Numbered from the stretch's first letter, positions 16,032 to 24,860 are shown. The stretch: 26,328 nt of DNA from a virus (IMGVR_UViG_3300026278_000003:1-26328), one strand, 5' to 3'. Made by a program: numbers and translations. The notes: generated by a model from the sequence alone, not told the origin.

Positions 16032-17231
16032 CTACAGCCCCCGCACGATGCTCGCCACCGCGGCCTCCGCCGCCTGCCGCCGCTCCTCGGCCAGCTGTGC
16101 CTCGTTCTCCTCGATCTCGCGCTCGTCGTATCCCAGCCGCCGCAAACGCATCCGGCGGCTCAGCCCGATCCGGCCCAGAGTCTCCGCGTTCGACAGCTCC
16201 TCCGACTCCGCAGACGGCATCGACGACCGCCACACGGGCGCGATCTGCCGCGGATCGACGCTGTAGCCGTCCAGCCGGAGCGCCGCCGCCATGGCGCGCG
16301 ACAGGCCAGCCGACCATGCCGCGCGGCGCCGGTCCGTTTTCGCCTGCAGCGGCCCGAACAGCACGCGCAGCGCGACGCCGCTTTGCCCCGTGAACGAACG
16401 GTCCACCTCCGCGAACGCGATCGGCGGCGTCTGGCTCACCGCGCAGATCGAGCGCCGGATCGCCTCCAAATGCTCCTCAACGTCCGGCTGGCTGCCGGAC
16501 CACTCGAGGAAATAGGCTCGCGCCCCCGCCGGCAGTCTCAAAACCGTGTTGAGCGAGCCGAAATCTCCCGACCCGCTCACGCCCTCGATCACCGGCGTCG
16601 GCTTAGCCCAATAGTCGATGATCCGCGTCTTTTTCGCGCGCACCCAGTCGTACTCGACGATCAGCTCGTGGACGCACTCGGCCTCGCCCTCGCCAACCGA
16701 TTGGCCCAGCAGCGCGCGGTTCGGCAACCACGCCGCCATCGATGGATCGATCCCGCGGGACGCCCAATCGCCGTTCGGCAGCCGGTACCGCACCTCGAGC
16801 CCGGCCAGCACGCTGCAGTCGTCCGGGTCCCACGTCGGGAAGCAGACAGACGGATCCAGAAACCCCAGTTCGGCGCCGCCCTCGCCGGCGCGCGCCTCGA
16901 CGACCAGATCGCCGTACACCATCGTCGTCAACACCGCGCGTGCAAACGCCGCGTGTCCGCCCGATCGGTCCCACACGTCCACGGCCGCCTGCGTCAGCCG
17001 CTCGGTGTCCGCGTCGTCCGAGCCGATCGCCTGCCAGCCTAGCTCGGGACCGACGGTCCACGCGGCAGCGATCTCGCACACCGGCCGCACGAGGTTGTGT
17101 CTCAACCGGCGAGGCGAACCGGACGGCTCCGTCGGAGCCGCGTCCACATAGCCCTGATACAGCCGCAAATTGTTCGCGTAGCGCGCGATCCGCTCGCGGT
17201 CGGCCTCGGGCGCCGTCCAGCCGCCGGTCAT
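16032..17231 (-). CDS. Portal protein (SPP1 gp6-like)
   Basis: A 399-residue protein from ATG 17231, chosen because GGAGGT lies five bases upstream. An in-frame GTG at 17276 would add 15 residues (VATLFDRVRAAWRSL) that look like a normal portal N-terminus, so the longer form cannot be excluded. The sequence shows the family pattern: RYANNLRLYQGYVDAAPTEP near the start, HNLVRPVCEIAAAWTVG, AFARAVLTTMVYGDLVVEA, an acidic strand-rich stem part, then QTPPIAFAEVDRSFTGQSGV and a charged C-terminal helix. It should form the twelve-subunit ring at one head vertex for packaging and tail docking. Confidence 0.85.
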   Translation of the reverse strand: MTGGWTAPEADRERIARYANNLRLYQGYVDAAPTEPSGSPRRLRHNLVRPVCEIAAAWTVGPELGWQAIGSDDADTERLTQAAVDVWDRSGGHAAFARAVLTTMVYGDLVVEARAGEGGAELGFLDPSVCFPTWDPDDCSVLAGLEVRYRLPNGDWASRGIDPSMAAWLPNRALLGQSVGEGEAECVHELIVEYDWVRAKKTRIIDYWAKPTPVIEGVSGSGDFGSLNTVLRLPAGARAYFLEWSGSQPDVEEHLEAIRRSICAVSQTPPIAFAEVDRSFTGQSGVALRVLFGPLQAKTDRRRAAWSAGLSRAMAAALRLDGYSVDPRQIAPVWRSSMPSAESEELSNAETLGRIGLSRRMRLRRLGYDEREIEENEAQLAEERRQAAEAAVASIVRGL

Positions 17232-17307
17232 GAGCGACCTCCATGCCGCTCGGACGCGATCAAACAGTGTAGCCACACGAAACCGATACGCCCGGCGCCC
17301 GGTTCCG

Positions 17308-18777
17308 TCAACCCCGCAGCCAGTCGGCGTACATCTCGTCGTCCCGCATGATCGGCCCCGACGCCGCCAAGAAGTTGAACGCCGACGCGGCTGCATCCGC
17401 CTGGTCGTCGTGCCCCCCGAACGGAAATGTCCGCAGCTCCTCTACGAAATCGGCGTCCCACGGCGCGCGCGCCAACGCCACGTTCCCCGCGCCAATCTGC
17501 GCCGCCAGCGGCCCGCAACGCACCGTTTTGTCGCCAGTCGGCCGCTCCACGCGCACATCGCGGCCAGCCAGCAGCCGCATGAAATGAGCCGCCAGCGATT
17601 TGCCGGCAGCCCCAGGATCCTGCGGCACGACCTGCACGGTCTCCTGGCCGTCGTGCCACGCCGTCCTGCGCATCAGCGCGTCCCGCTCCGCGCTGTCCAG
17701 CCGCTCCCGTACGACGTCCACGACGTACCAAACGCCCGCACCGTCCGGCCCCGCCATCAGCACGCCGGCCGTCCAGTCCCCGCGCCCAGACGTGGCCGCA
17801 ATGTCCCAGCCCCGCGCCCGAGGCAGCAGCGGCGGGATCTCGTCCACGATCCGCAGCCGGCTCACCTTGAACAGCGCGCCCTCACGCGGAGTCGGCCGCT
17901 GCTGGTATAGCGCCTCCCAGCTGTAATCGCCGTCCTCGCGCCGCATTACGTCCCGGCGCCGCTCAAGCTCCTCGACAGGCCAGCGCGACGGCCACAGAGC
18001 CTCGCCGGGCGCCCGGCCGAGCGGATCGTCCTCCTCGGCGATGGCCGGCAGCGACAGCACGCGCCACCTGCCCGGCTCGCTCGCGACCATCCGTGCGCAC
18101 ACGTCGTCGTGCCGCCAGCGCGTGGCCACCAGCACGATCGCGCCGCCCGGCTCTAAGCGTGTGTACAGATCGTCCGCGTACCAATCCCACGCGCGCTCCC
18201 TGAACGCCTCGCTCTCCGCGTCCTCGCGCGACCGGATCGGGTCGTCCACCACGATCAGCCGGAACCCCGCCCCAGTCGGCGGCGACCCGACGCCACGCGC
18301 CATCAAACAACCGCCCTCCTCGGTGTGCCACTCGTCGGCCGCCGCGGCGTCGTCCCGCATCCGCACGCCCATCTCCCGCGCCAAAGCCCTGCATTTGCGG
18401 CTCAGGCGCCGCGCGAAGCGCTCGTTGTAGCCGGTGACCAGCACCTGCGCCGACGGGTCCGCCAGCAGCGCGTACAGCGGGAACCTCACGCTGACCGTCT
18501 CCGATTTGCCGTGGCGCGGCGGCATGTGCACCGCCAGACGGTCGATCTCGCCGGCCCAAACCCGGTCGAGCTCCCGCGCGATCAGACGCACGTGTGCCGG
18601 ATACTCCCAACCGCGCGGCAGCGCGCTACGGATCCAACTCGCGAACGGCTCCGTCGTCGTGGCGGGCGAGGATTGCCGAGGCGGCCTCCAGCAGCCGGTA
18701 ACCCACGTCGCTGGCTGCCCTGAGTAAAGCCCCAATCGCCTCAACCCGTTCAGGTTCGATCCGCTCCATCTCTCCAT
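17308..18777 (-). CDS. Terminase large subunit
   Basis: The ATPase/nuclease motor that packages DNA. Counting from ATG 18777 (489 residues): Walker A PPRHGKS at 86-92, Walker B LIVVDD at 174-179, an ATR coupling segment near 218-220, and nuclease acidic residues at D325 (GWDIA), D387 (VPQDPGA) and D457/458 (GGHDDQADA). The start is uncertain. Conserved homology begins near residue 44 (PFASWIRSALPRGWEYP), and the first 40 residues overlap the small-subunit gene and look like shadow coding, yet there is no start codon between residues 16 and 62; TTG codons at 18744 and 18735 are alternatives. The gene overlaps the small subunit gene and precedes the portal gene. Confidence 0.9.
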   Translation of the reverse strand: MERWSGSNLNGLRRLGLYSGQPATWVTGCWRPPRQSSPATTTEPFASWIRSALPRGWEYPAHVRLIARELDRVWAGEIDRLAVHMPPRHGKSETVSVRFPLYALLADPSAQVLVTGYNERFARRLSRKCRALAREMGVRMRDDAAAADEWHTEEGGCLMARGVGSPPTGAGFRLIVVDDPIRSREDAESEAFRERAWDWYADDLYTRLEPGGAIVLVATRWRHDDVCARMVASEPGRWRVLSLPAIAEEDDPLGRAPGEALWPSRWPVEELERRRDVMRREDGDYSWEALYQQRPTPREGALFKVSRLRIVDEIPPLLPRARGWDIAATSGRGDWTAGVLMAGPDGAGVWYVVDVVRERLDSAERDALMRRTAWHDGQETVQVVPQDPGAAGKSLAAHFMRLLAGRDVRVERPTGDKTVRCGPLAAQIGAGNVALARAPWDADFVEELRTFPFGGHDDQADAAASAFNFLAASGPIMRDDEMYADWLRG

Positions 18778-19111
18778 CGCCGATGCGTTCCAGCAACCTC
18801 CGCGGCGTCGTCGCCATGGCGGCCATCAACCGCTCCAACTCCGCGACGAACGCCGCCTGCGCGAACCGGTGCGTGCCCGCGCCCGGCAGCTCGATTCCAC
18901 CGTTTTGTGCCAGAACGGCACACTGTTCCGATTTCGGAACGCCCGTGCCGTTTTCTGGCGCGTCCGGCTCAGGGCGCGGCAGCTCCAGATCCCGCGCCCA
19001 CCTCGCCACGGTCGAGGCGCCGATGCCGTAGCGCGAGGCCACCTGCCGGAACGAGTCGCCGCGGATCAGATCCGCGGCTGCGGCCGCCTTTATCCTCGGG
19101 TCGTACGCCAC
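18626..19111 (-). CDS. Terminase small subunit (HTH)
   Basis: A 161-residue protein from GTG 19111. Residues 1-42 hold a helix-turn-helix (AAADLIRGDSFRQVASRYGI then GASTVARWARDLELP) like those that recognise packaging sites. A linker is followed by a helical region (85-155) suited to ring assembly. Position directly before the large subunit and the overlapping reading frames support the call. The Shine-Dalgarno site is weak and the start lies four bases after the previous stop, suggesting coupled translation. Confidence 0.75.
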   Translation of the reverse strand: MAYDPRIKAAAAADLIRGDSFRQVASRYGIGASTVARWARDLELPRPEPDAPENGTGVPKSEQCAVLAQNGGIELPGAGTHRFAQAAFVAELERLMAAMATTPRRLLERIGDGEMERIEPERVEAIGALLRAASDVGYRLLEAASAILARHDDGAVRELDP

Positions 19112-19115
19112 TCCG

Positions 19116-19385
19116 TCAGCGCAGCTTCGCCCGCACCATCGTTGCCAACACGTCGCCCGCCAGATCGGCGACCTGCCGCAACTTTGCCTCGCACGCGGCC
19201 CGCTCCTCCGCCGTCAGCGGCGCGAGCGCCAGCAGTTCTGCCCGCTTCTCGGGCGGGATCGTGCACAGCCGGTCGGCCTGGGCGTCGACGTCCACGATCC
19301 CCAGACCATCGATCAGCCGGAACGCGGATTTGAGCGCGCCGGTCAAATTGACGCCGTTAAAGAGTTTTAGAAATTCCAGATTCAT
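19116..19385 (-). CDS. Hypothetical protein between lysis and packaging genes
   Basis: An 89-residue protein from ATG 19385, preceded by GGAGA at good spacing and overlapping the end of the holin-like gene by 29 bases. It is helical with an amphipathic N-terminus (MNLEFLKLFNGVNLTGALKS) and a charged C-terminal helix (LTAEERAACEAKLRQVADLA). No convincing membrane span is seen. It may be an accessory lysis or packaging protein. No family is recognised. Confidence 0.65.
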   Translation of the reverse strand: MNLEFLKLFNGVNLTGALKSAFRLIDGLGIVDVDAQADRLCTIPPEKRAELLALAPLTAEERAACEAKLRQVADLAGDVLATMVRAKLR

Positions 19386-19629
19386 GTCGGTTCTCCACGC
19401 GGCCGGGGCACCCCCGCACCGCCTCGGTCGTGCGCTCGACCGCCTCCGCGAGCTCGCGCAAACGGTTCGTCTGCTCGTCGATCTGCCGGCTCAGCCGGCT
19501 GGTGATCCAATACACGAGGGCCACCGATAGACCGGCGAACCCCAGTTTCTCCACGAGCGCGCCTGTGTCGAGCTGGGCGACCCACGCGCCCCACGCCAGC
19601 GAGTACAGCGCCGGAAACAGCTGGTTCAA
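19357..19629 (-). CDS. Holin-like small membrane protein
   Basis: A 90-residue protein from TTG 19629, which overlaps the endolysin stop as TTGA and has GGAGG upstream. The frame is open further upstream but only as shadow of the endolysin gene. A moderately hydrophobic N-terminal stretch (LFPALYSLAWGAWVAQL) and a clear membrane segment (GFAGLSVALVYWI, about 30-42) are followed by an amphipathic coiled coil (SRQIDEQTNRLRELAEAVER). Small size, the membrane segment with a charged tail, and direct linkage to an amidase suggest a holin or pore-associated lysis protein. The coiled coil could instead suggest a spanin-like role. Confidence 0.65.
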   Translation of the reverse strand: MNQLFPALYSLAWGAWVAQLDTGALVEKLGFAGLSVALVYWITSRLSRQIDEQTNRLRELAEAVERTTEAVRGCPGRVENRHESGISKTL

Positions 19630-20102
19630 CGTCCGATCTCCTCCAGCACCGCGCGCCGGAACGCGCGCATGTCCACCAGCCGCCCGGGGCACGATTTGCG
19701 GATCGGCGACGGCACCAGGCTCAGCGTCCACGCCTCCCGGTGGCCGATCACGCGGTTGGGATTGCGCAGAAACGCCTCGATGAGCCCGTGCCGCTCAAGG
19801 ATCCGCGCTGCCAGCTTGACGGCAGATGTCCATTGCTTCCATGTCGGCGCAGCCAGATCGCCGTGTCCCGACAGGCACACGTGAACGGTCGTTCGGTTGA
19901 ACAGGAACACGCCGGCGCCGATTTGACTCTCCGGCCGGCCCTGCTCGACGCTGCCGTCGAACCTGACCACCCAGTGGTATCCGATCCCGTTCCAGCCCTT
20001 GTTTTTGTGCCACGAATCGATGTCTGCAGCCGAGCAGTCGAACGGCCGGCCCTCGCGTGCGGCGGCCGCCGTGTGAACGACGACGTGTGTTACTCTGCGC
20101 AT
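19626..20102 (-). CDS. Endolysin: N-acetylmuramoyl-L-alanine amidase (Amidase_2)
   Basis: A 158-residue protein, the normal length for T7-lysozyme-like amidases, which cut the bond between MurNAc and L-Ala of peptidoglycan. Zinc ligands of the family can be placed: His10 (VVVHTAA), His121 (VIGHREA) and Cys138 (RKSCPG). The catalytic-site Tyr42 (GIGYHWVV) and Lys136, two before the Cys, also match. There is no signal peptide, so export would depend on the holin-like protein of the next gene, with which it shares a TTGA overlap. It overlaps the sigma factor gene by 13 bases. Confidence 0.92.
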   Translation of the reverse strand: MRRVTHVVVHTAAAAREGRPFDCSAADIDSWHKNKGWNGIGYHWVVRFDGSVEQGRPESQIGAGVFLFNRTTVHVCLSGHGDLAAPTWKQWTSAVKLAARILERHGLIEAFLRNPNRVIGHREAWTLSLVPSPIRKSCPGRLVDMRAFRRAVLEEIGR

Positions 20103-20590
20103 AGAATCATTTCAGTCTTGCGGCGCAGCCTGACAACGACGCGATGCACGGCCTGGCGGCTCACGCCGCGGCGCCTGCCGATCTCGGCCTGGCTGAGGCC
20201 GCCGGCCAATTGCGCCATCGTCTCCCGCTGGAGGTCCGTGCACGCCGAAGCGAACCGAACGACCGCCGAGGGCGATTTCGCCGCGGCGTTCTCGATCGCC
20301 TGCATGACGCCATCGAACAGCGTGGGCTGAAGGCGCCGCATCTCCGCCCGCCGCAGATCGATCAGCTTGTTCGTGACGACGACCCGGATCCATTTGCGCA
20401 GCGACCCGCGCGCGTCCGGATCGACGGACCTGCTGCACCGGATGAGATGCAGGCGAGCCTCCTGCGCCAGATCATCCCTGTCGTAGCCGGGCACCCGAAA
20501 GCCGCCGACAATTGCGGCGATGATCGGTTCCGCTTCTCTGAGGATGGCCTCCGCGGCTGCACCCATGGCATCACTAACGCTGCCGGTCAA
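20090..20590 (-). CDS. ECF-like RNA polymerase sigma factor
   Basis: A 166-residue protein from TTG 20590 (TTGA overlap with the upstream gene; an ATG nine codons in is an alternative). Region 2 is seen at about 34-86: GYDRDDLAQEARLHLIRC, then SLRKWIRVVVTNKLIDLRRA, including the DLxQE core. Region 4 lies at about 112-160 with the helix-turn-helix LSQAEIGRRRGVSRQAVHRV. Length and the two-domain build match group IV (ECF) sigma factors. Located immediately before the lysis, packaging and head genes, it may direct host RNA polymerase to late promoters. Alternatively it could be only a DNA-binding regulator using the same folds. Confidence 0.82.
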   Translation of the reverse strand: MTGSVSDAMGAAAEAILREAEPIIAAIVGGFRVPGYDRDDLAQEARLHLIRCSRSVDPDARGSLRKWIRVVVTNKLIDLRRAEMRRLQPTLFDGVMQAIENAAAKSPSAVVRFASACTDLQRETMAQLAGGLSQAEIGRRRGVSRQAVHRVVVRLRRKTEMILCAE

Positions 20591-20817
20591 CCCTCGTCAA
20601 CCGTCCCGAACAAATCGATGTTGAGCCGCCCCAGCCGCACCGCGTCGCAGGCGCGGCATCGGCGCACGGTCGCCAAATCTCTGACGTCCAAGCCGACCAG
20701 CCAGTCCTGGCCGCAGACGCGCTCGATCCTGTAGACGACGGACGCCCCGACCCACCGCGGCGACATCCGGTAGTCTCGGACCAAGTCCCCGGCGCGGAAT
20801 TTAGCCGGAAATTTCAT
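20587..20817 (-). CDS. Small hypothetical protein with Cys pair
   Basis: A 76-residue protein from ATG 20817, which overlaps the previous stop as ATGA and follows GGAGGG at five bases. It is strand-rich at the N-terminus (MKFPAKFRAGDLVRDYRMSP) and has the motif VRRCRACDAVRLGRLN (CxxC, about 51-66). A zinc-binding or small KOW/SH3-like fold is possible. It lies between the possible helicase-loader gene and the sigma factor gene. No family is recognised. Confidence 0.7.
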   Translation of the reverse strand: MKFPAKFRAGDLVRDYRMSPRWVGASVVYRIERVCGQDWLVGLDVRDLATVRRCRACDAVRLGRLNIDLFGTVDEG

Positions 20818-21277
20818 GGCAGCCCTCCGCGCCCTGTCAACCGCCTGGCCGCCCGCTCGATGGCGGCCTCCAAATCCTCGCGGCTCACGATCGCCAACTT
20901 GCTGCCGGGCAACTCCCGCCCCGCACCGAGCGCCGGCACGTCGCCGACGTAGAGACCGTTCTCCACAAGTTCCGGCGGTGACGCCCACCAGCAACCGTTG
21001 CCGTCCTGGGCGACCGTCAGACGGCGCATGCCGATTTCACGCTCCAGCCGCGCTCGGTCCTCGCGGCTCGAGAGGATCGCGCCCAGGATCTCGCTCGGAC
21101 TCGGAAACCACGCCTGCCGTTCCACCCAATCGTCCGCCGCTTGCGCGAGCTCCTCGGCGGTCACACCGTTGCGGGCCATCACCCGCAGCCAAACCTTCGC
21201 GGCGTTGCCGATGTCCGCCGGCGAGCCCTTGAGCACGCTCAGAACGGCCATTGCGTCCCGCACCGCCTCGGCCAGCG

Positions 21278-21281
<4 letters not shown>
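20814..21281 (-). CDS. Replication accessory protein, possible helicase loader
   Basis: A 155-residue protein from ATG 21281, fixed by ATGA overlap with the upstream gene and GGAGG six bases before it. The N-terminal part is helical and contains AAKVWLRVMARNGVTAEELA followed by WVERQAWFPSPSEILGAI, a pattern common in phage replisome organiser or helicase-loader/inhibitor proteins (lambda P or G39P-like in position). The C-terminal part (95-155) is different and charged. Its place directly behind the initiator-like gene mimics the O-P order of lambda-type phages. The functional call is tentative. Confidence 0.5.
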
Positions 21282-22148
<867 letters not shown>

Positions 22149-22156
<8 letters not shown>

Positions 22157-22601
22157 TTTCTCCTCTTCGGTGCGGAGACTCCATCTCCGCTATCCGGATC
22201 TCCACATAGCCCTCCAGGGCCCATCGCTTCGACGACAGCAGCTGCGCAACCTCCGCGTCGTCGCGCATGTAACCGCATTCCACTAAACGGTCCTCGATCG
22301 TTTTCACCAGGTTGCTCAGATCCGGCCTCGAGGTGTGCGGGATTGGACCGAGCCTGCGGTTCCGCAACGGCTCTGAGCGACGGTACGGCCACGCGAAGAC
22401 GATCGACAGGCTAAGCGGCCCCCGCAACGGACGTTCCGGGCGGTGCGGAGCGAGCGCCGCCATCCAGAACGCCTTGGCAGCGCACAGCTCGGGGCGGTCC
22501 GCCAAACGCAAACCGCCCCTCACGGCCACGATCCGCTTCCGCTGGTGCGTTGCCGTCGGAGCCGACGCGTCCACCTTCACGGCCACGCTCCGCAGCCTCA
22601 T
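22149..22601 (-). CDS. rusA: RusA-like Holliday junction resolvase (Asp-to-Ser in active site)
   Basis: A 150-residue protein from ATG 22601 (ATGA overlap with the recombinase gene). The RusA core is clear: [18 protein letters not shown] at 91-108 and MRDDAEVAQ at 112-120. Aligned to E. coli RusA by spacing, Asp94 corresponds to D70, Asp115 to D91 (21 apart in both) and Lys100 to K76, but the place of the essential D72 is Ser96. Thus two of three metal-binding acidic residues are kept. The protein may still cleave with altered metal use, or only bind junctions. Context with a Bet/RecT-type annealing protein fits phage recombination and debranching before packaging. Confidence 0.85.
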
Positions 22602-23674
22602 GCGCCGCCCGCCTTCGCGAACTCGATGAGCTGGAAGCCCGTCGTGAACCCTTTGTCCGCGCCAGCCTCCAAAACGTTCGCCGCGTCCAGGCCGCGGCTC
22701 GCGCACGCCGATTCGAAACGCACCCATTCGCCCGACTTCCAGACGAACCGCGATTTGAGCGCGTCAATCGTCGAAATAGATCGTTGTTCCGTATCGGCCT
22801 CGGACAAGGCGCCTCGAGTTTCGCCGGTAGGGTTTTCGGCCTTTTGCTCCTCCGCCTCGACCTCGGCCTCGCAACCTGGCACCACCCCGTCAAGATACGC
22901 CAGCACATCGTCCGCCGTCGTGCATCCAGCGTCGCGTGCCTCGCGCAGGAAATCCGACCACGGCGTTTCCCGCGCCGCCAAAACGGCCTTCATCTCGCGG
23001 AACTGCTTCGCCGTCATGCCGATCGCCTTCGCCCATTCGCCTAGCTCGACGCTGTCCGCTTTCGCCGCCGGGGCCGCGCTGCGTGCCGGGGCCTCCGCCT
23101 GGCCCATCTCCTCGGTCGTGTAGAGCCCCGAACTCTCCGCCGGAAACGCCTTGCGCAGCGCGAGCGCCTCGGCTACCTTCGCCAGCATCAGGTCCGGCAT
23201 TTTCGACCATAGACCGATCAGCCGGCCGTCTTTGCCGCGCTGGCAGTACGAGTCCCACCGTGCAACGGCGATCAGCGGCTCGGAGAACCCCTTGCGGATC
23301 ACGCCGACCTTCGCCGCCGCAGGAGGCTCGTCATCAAGCCACACGTCCCGCCAAACGCCGTCCCGGCCGCACCACCACGGGCCGATTTGCCCGGCGTAGT
23401 CGCCCGTGCGCTCGGCGATCAGTCGCAACCCGTCGATCGACACCTGGATCGCCATCGTCTCCCGCCCCGCGCGACTGTCCCACCGCTTGATCGCGTAGAT
23501 CTGCCGCGCGAACGGGTCCAGACCCGTACGGCCGCACTGGTGAATGAACAGCTTCAACTCGTCGTCGGTCGCGCCGTGCGCGATCGTGCGCTTGATCAAA
23601 TCGATCTGCTCGCGCGTGTAGCAGACCGGCGCCGACTGCGTTCCATTCGCAGCCGCGATTGCAACGTTGCTCAT
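22598..23674 (-). CDS. bet: RecT/Bet-family single-strand annealing protein
   Basis: A 358-residue protein from ATG 23674. Residues about 20-190 match the Bet/RecT recombinase core: [37 protein letters not shown], then [19 protein letters not shown], and [19 protein letters not shown]. The remaining 160 residues are an Ala/Glu-rich linker plus two helical parts ([20 protein letters not shown] and a C-terminal segment), longer than lambda Bet. It anneals complementary single strands during phage recombination. The usual partner 5'-3' exonuclease is not encoded next to it; the neighbours are the RusA-like gene and the HTH gene. Confidence 0.9.
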   Translation of the reverse strand: MSNVAIAAANGTQSAPVCYTREQIDLIKRTIAHGATDDELKLFIHQCGRTGLDPFARQIYAIKRWDSRAGRETMAIQVSIDGLRLIAERTGDYAGQIGPWWCGRDGVWRDVWLDDEPPAAAKVGVIRKGFSEPLIAVARWDSYCQRGKDGRLIGLWSKMPDLMLAKVAEALALRKAFPAESSGLYTTEEMGQAEAPARSAAPAAKADSVELGEWAKAIGMTAKQFREMKAVLAARETPWSDFLREARDAGCTTADDVLAYLDGVVPGCEAEVEAEEQKAENPTGETRGALSEADTEQRSISTIDALKSRFVWKSGEWVRFESACASRGLDAANVLEAGADKGFTTGFQLIEFAKAGGA

Positions 23675-23682
23675 GCGATTGC

Positions 23683-24027
23683 CTACTCTGGTTTGTGAAC
23701 GTTTTTTGACGATTGGTCATGAAACATTGACTGTTCGCCGCCTTCGGAGGTATTCTTAAGACCTCCTGTGACGGCTACGCCGTCGTGTTCCCCAGCCCCC
23801 TCGAAAGCGGTTGGGGCTGCCCGGCTCAGACGCTTCGGCAGATAGCCGAGCGGCTTCTTCAAATAGCTTCGAACCGACTCCTCAGAGCACCCGAGCTGCG
23901 CCGCGATCTGCGACTTGCTCAGCCCGAGCGCCCGCAACTGGTGCAGCCGGCCGTGCTCGCGAATGAACTCCTCCGGCGACTCCGCCGCGAATAGAGGCTT
24001 TCCTCGTTCTGCCATATAACCAATCAT
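23683..24027 (-). CDS. Small HTH protein in the Cro/early regulator position
   Basis: Up to 114 residues from ATG 24027; ATG 24015 (MAERGK) is an alternative and may be the better start, because a TATGAT box covers the first ATG and a transcript from it would begin close to the second. Residues about 30-55 form a helix-turn-helix ([20 protein letters not shown]). The C-terminal half is Gly/Ser/Glu-rich and likely disordered. It is transcribed away from the repressor and leads the minus-strand early block, so it is a Cro-like or early-gene regulator by position. It is not a recognised Cro homologue; a resolvase-type HTH or replication regulator is also possible. Confidence 0.7.
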   Translation of the reverse strand: MIGYMAERGKPLFAAESPEEFIREHGRLHQLRALGLSKSQIAAQLGCSEESVRSYLKKPLGYLPKRLSRAAPTAFEGAGEHDGVAVTGGLKNTSEGGEQSMFHDQSSKNVHKPE

Positions 24028-24068
24028 ACACCAATTGTTTCAGAAATGAAACACTAGCGGGAGGCATT
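24028..24068. promoter_or_regulatory. Divergent control region with operator dyad
   Basis: The 41 bases between the divergent HTH gene and repressor contain a perfect dyad, GTTTCA-GAAA-TGAAAC (24037-24052), the obvious operator candidate. On the minus strand a TATGAT box (24028-24023) could be a -10 element, which would place the dyad within its promoter. On the plus strand GGGAGG (24059-24064) precedes the repressor start. A related half site TGAAACA recurs at 23720-23726 inside the end of the HTH gene. Promoter hexamers on the repressor side are not clear. Confidence 0.65.
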
Positions 24069-24848
24069 TTGCAAAATATAGGCATGGCTGTCGGCGACAT
24101 CGGTAGGCGTGTGAGAGAAGCGCGCCTGAGTTTGGGCCCAGGTCGCATGCGCACCGTGGACCTTGCCCGGGCCGTTGGCATCTCGTCGCAACGGCTGTCC
24201 AACTACGAGACCGGTAGGAGCGATCCCCCGTACGAACTCACCGTTCAACTCGCAAACGCTCTCGGCGTCTCCCTCGACTGGCTCCTGGGCGAATCCAAGA
24301 TCATGAGGCCCAACCCCGTCATGTTCCAGCCGCCCGACCCCGACGCCGCAACCCTCGTCTCCAGAGACCACGCCCCGAAACAGGTGCGCGCCGCCGCAAC
24401 GGGCGGCACCGTCGCCCTGCCCGCCTGGCGTGGCGTGTCAGCTGGCTACGCCGACGAGATGATGTTCGAAGAACCGTCCGAGGTCACATACGAAGAGGTG
24501 CCCTTTTTCCTCGTCGAAGGCGACCCCTCAAGGTATCTGATCATCATCCCGAACGGCACCAGCCTCGCGCCCCGCATCGACATCGGAAACTGGGTCGTCA
24601 TCAAGCGGTCGACCGACATCCTGCCGAACGTGATCACGCTCGTCCGCAGCCCGGAAAACAAGCACTTCATCAAGGTCGTCAAACGCAAGGACAAGACGAT
24701 CGAACTGCATTCCATCGCCAACGGCTACCCGCCGATCGCCGTCGCCGATGGCTGGACCATCGTCGGCCATGCCGTCGCCATCTGGGACAAAGGCGCCCAA
24801 GGAGCCAAAAACATCGAATACGCAGGCGGCGCCCCGCTTAGAGCCTAG
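24069..24848 (+). CDS. CI-like repressor with S24 self-cleavage domain
   Basis: A 259-residue protein beginning at TTG 24069, preceded by GGGAGG at four bases; the ATG at 24084 has no site at normal spacing. The N-terminal XRE helix-turn-helix (about 28-75: RTVDLARAVGISSQRLSNYE, then a LGVSLDWLLGE end) binds operators. The C-terminal part is a LexA/CI-type S24 peptidase: a likely cleavage bond Ala125-Gly126 (GVSAGYA), nucleophile Ser165 (NGTSLAP) and Lys202 (FIKVVKRK), 37 residues apart as in LexA. It should maintain lysogeny and be inactivated in a RecA/SOS-dependent way. The divergent dyad is its expected binding site. Confidence 0.9.
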   Translation: MQNIGMAVGDIGRRVREARLSLGPGRMRTVDLARAVGISSQRLSNYETGRSDPPYELTVQLANALGVSLDWLLGESKIMRPNPVMFQPPDPDAATLVSRDHAPKQVRAAATGGTVALPAWRGVSAGYADEMMFEEPSEVTYEEVPFFLVEGDPSRYLIIIPNGTSLAPRIDIGNWVVIKRSTDILPNVITLVRSPENKHFIKVVKRKDKTIELHSIANGYPPIAVADGWTIVGHAVAIWDKGAQGAKNIEYAGGAPLRA

Positions 24849-24860
24849 TGAGGCAACAAA

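Noticed and set aside
20818-20994. Longer form of the 76-residue protein
   Set aside because: The extension is Arg/Gly-rich and overlaps the upstream gene; ATG 20817 has both an ATGA overlap and GGAGGG.
23746-23766. Inverted repeat GGAGGT/ACCTCC within the HTH gene as a terminator
   Set aside because: Short stem inside a coding frame with no T-run on either strand. It may be chance.
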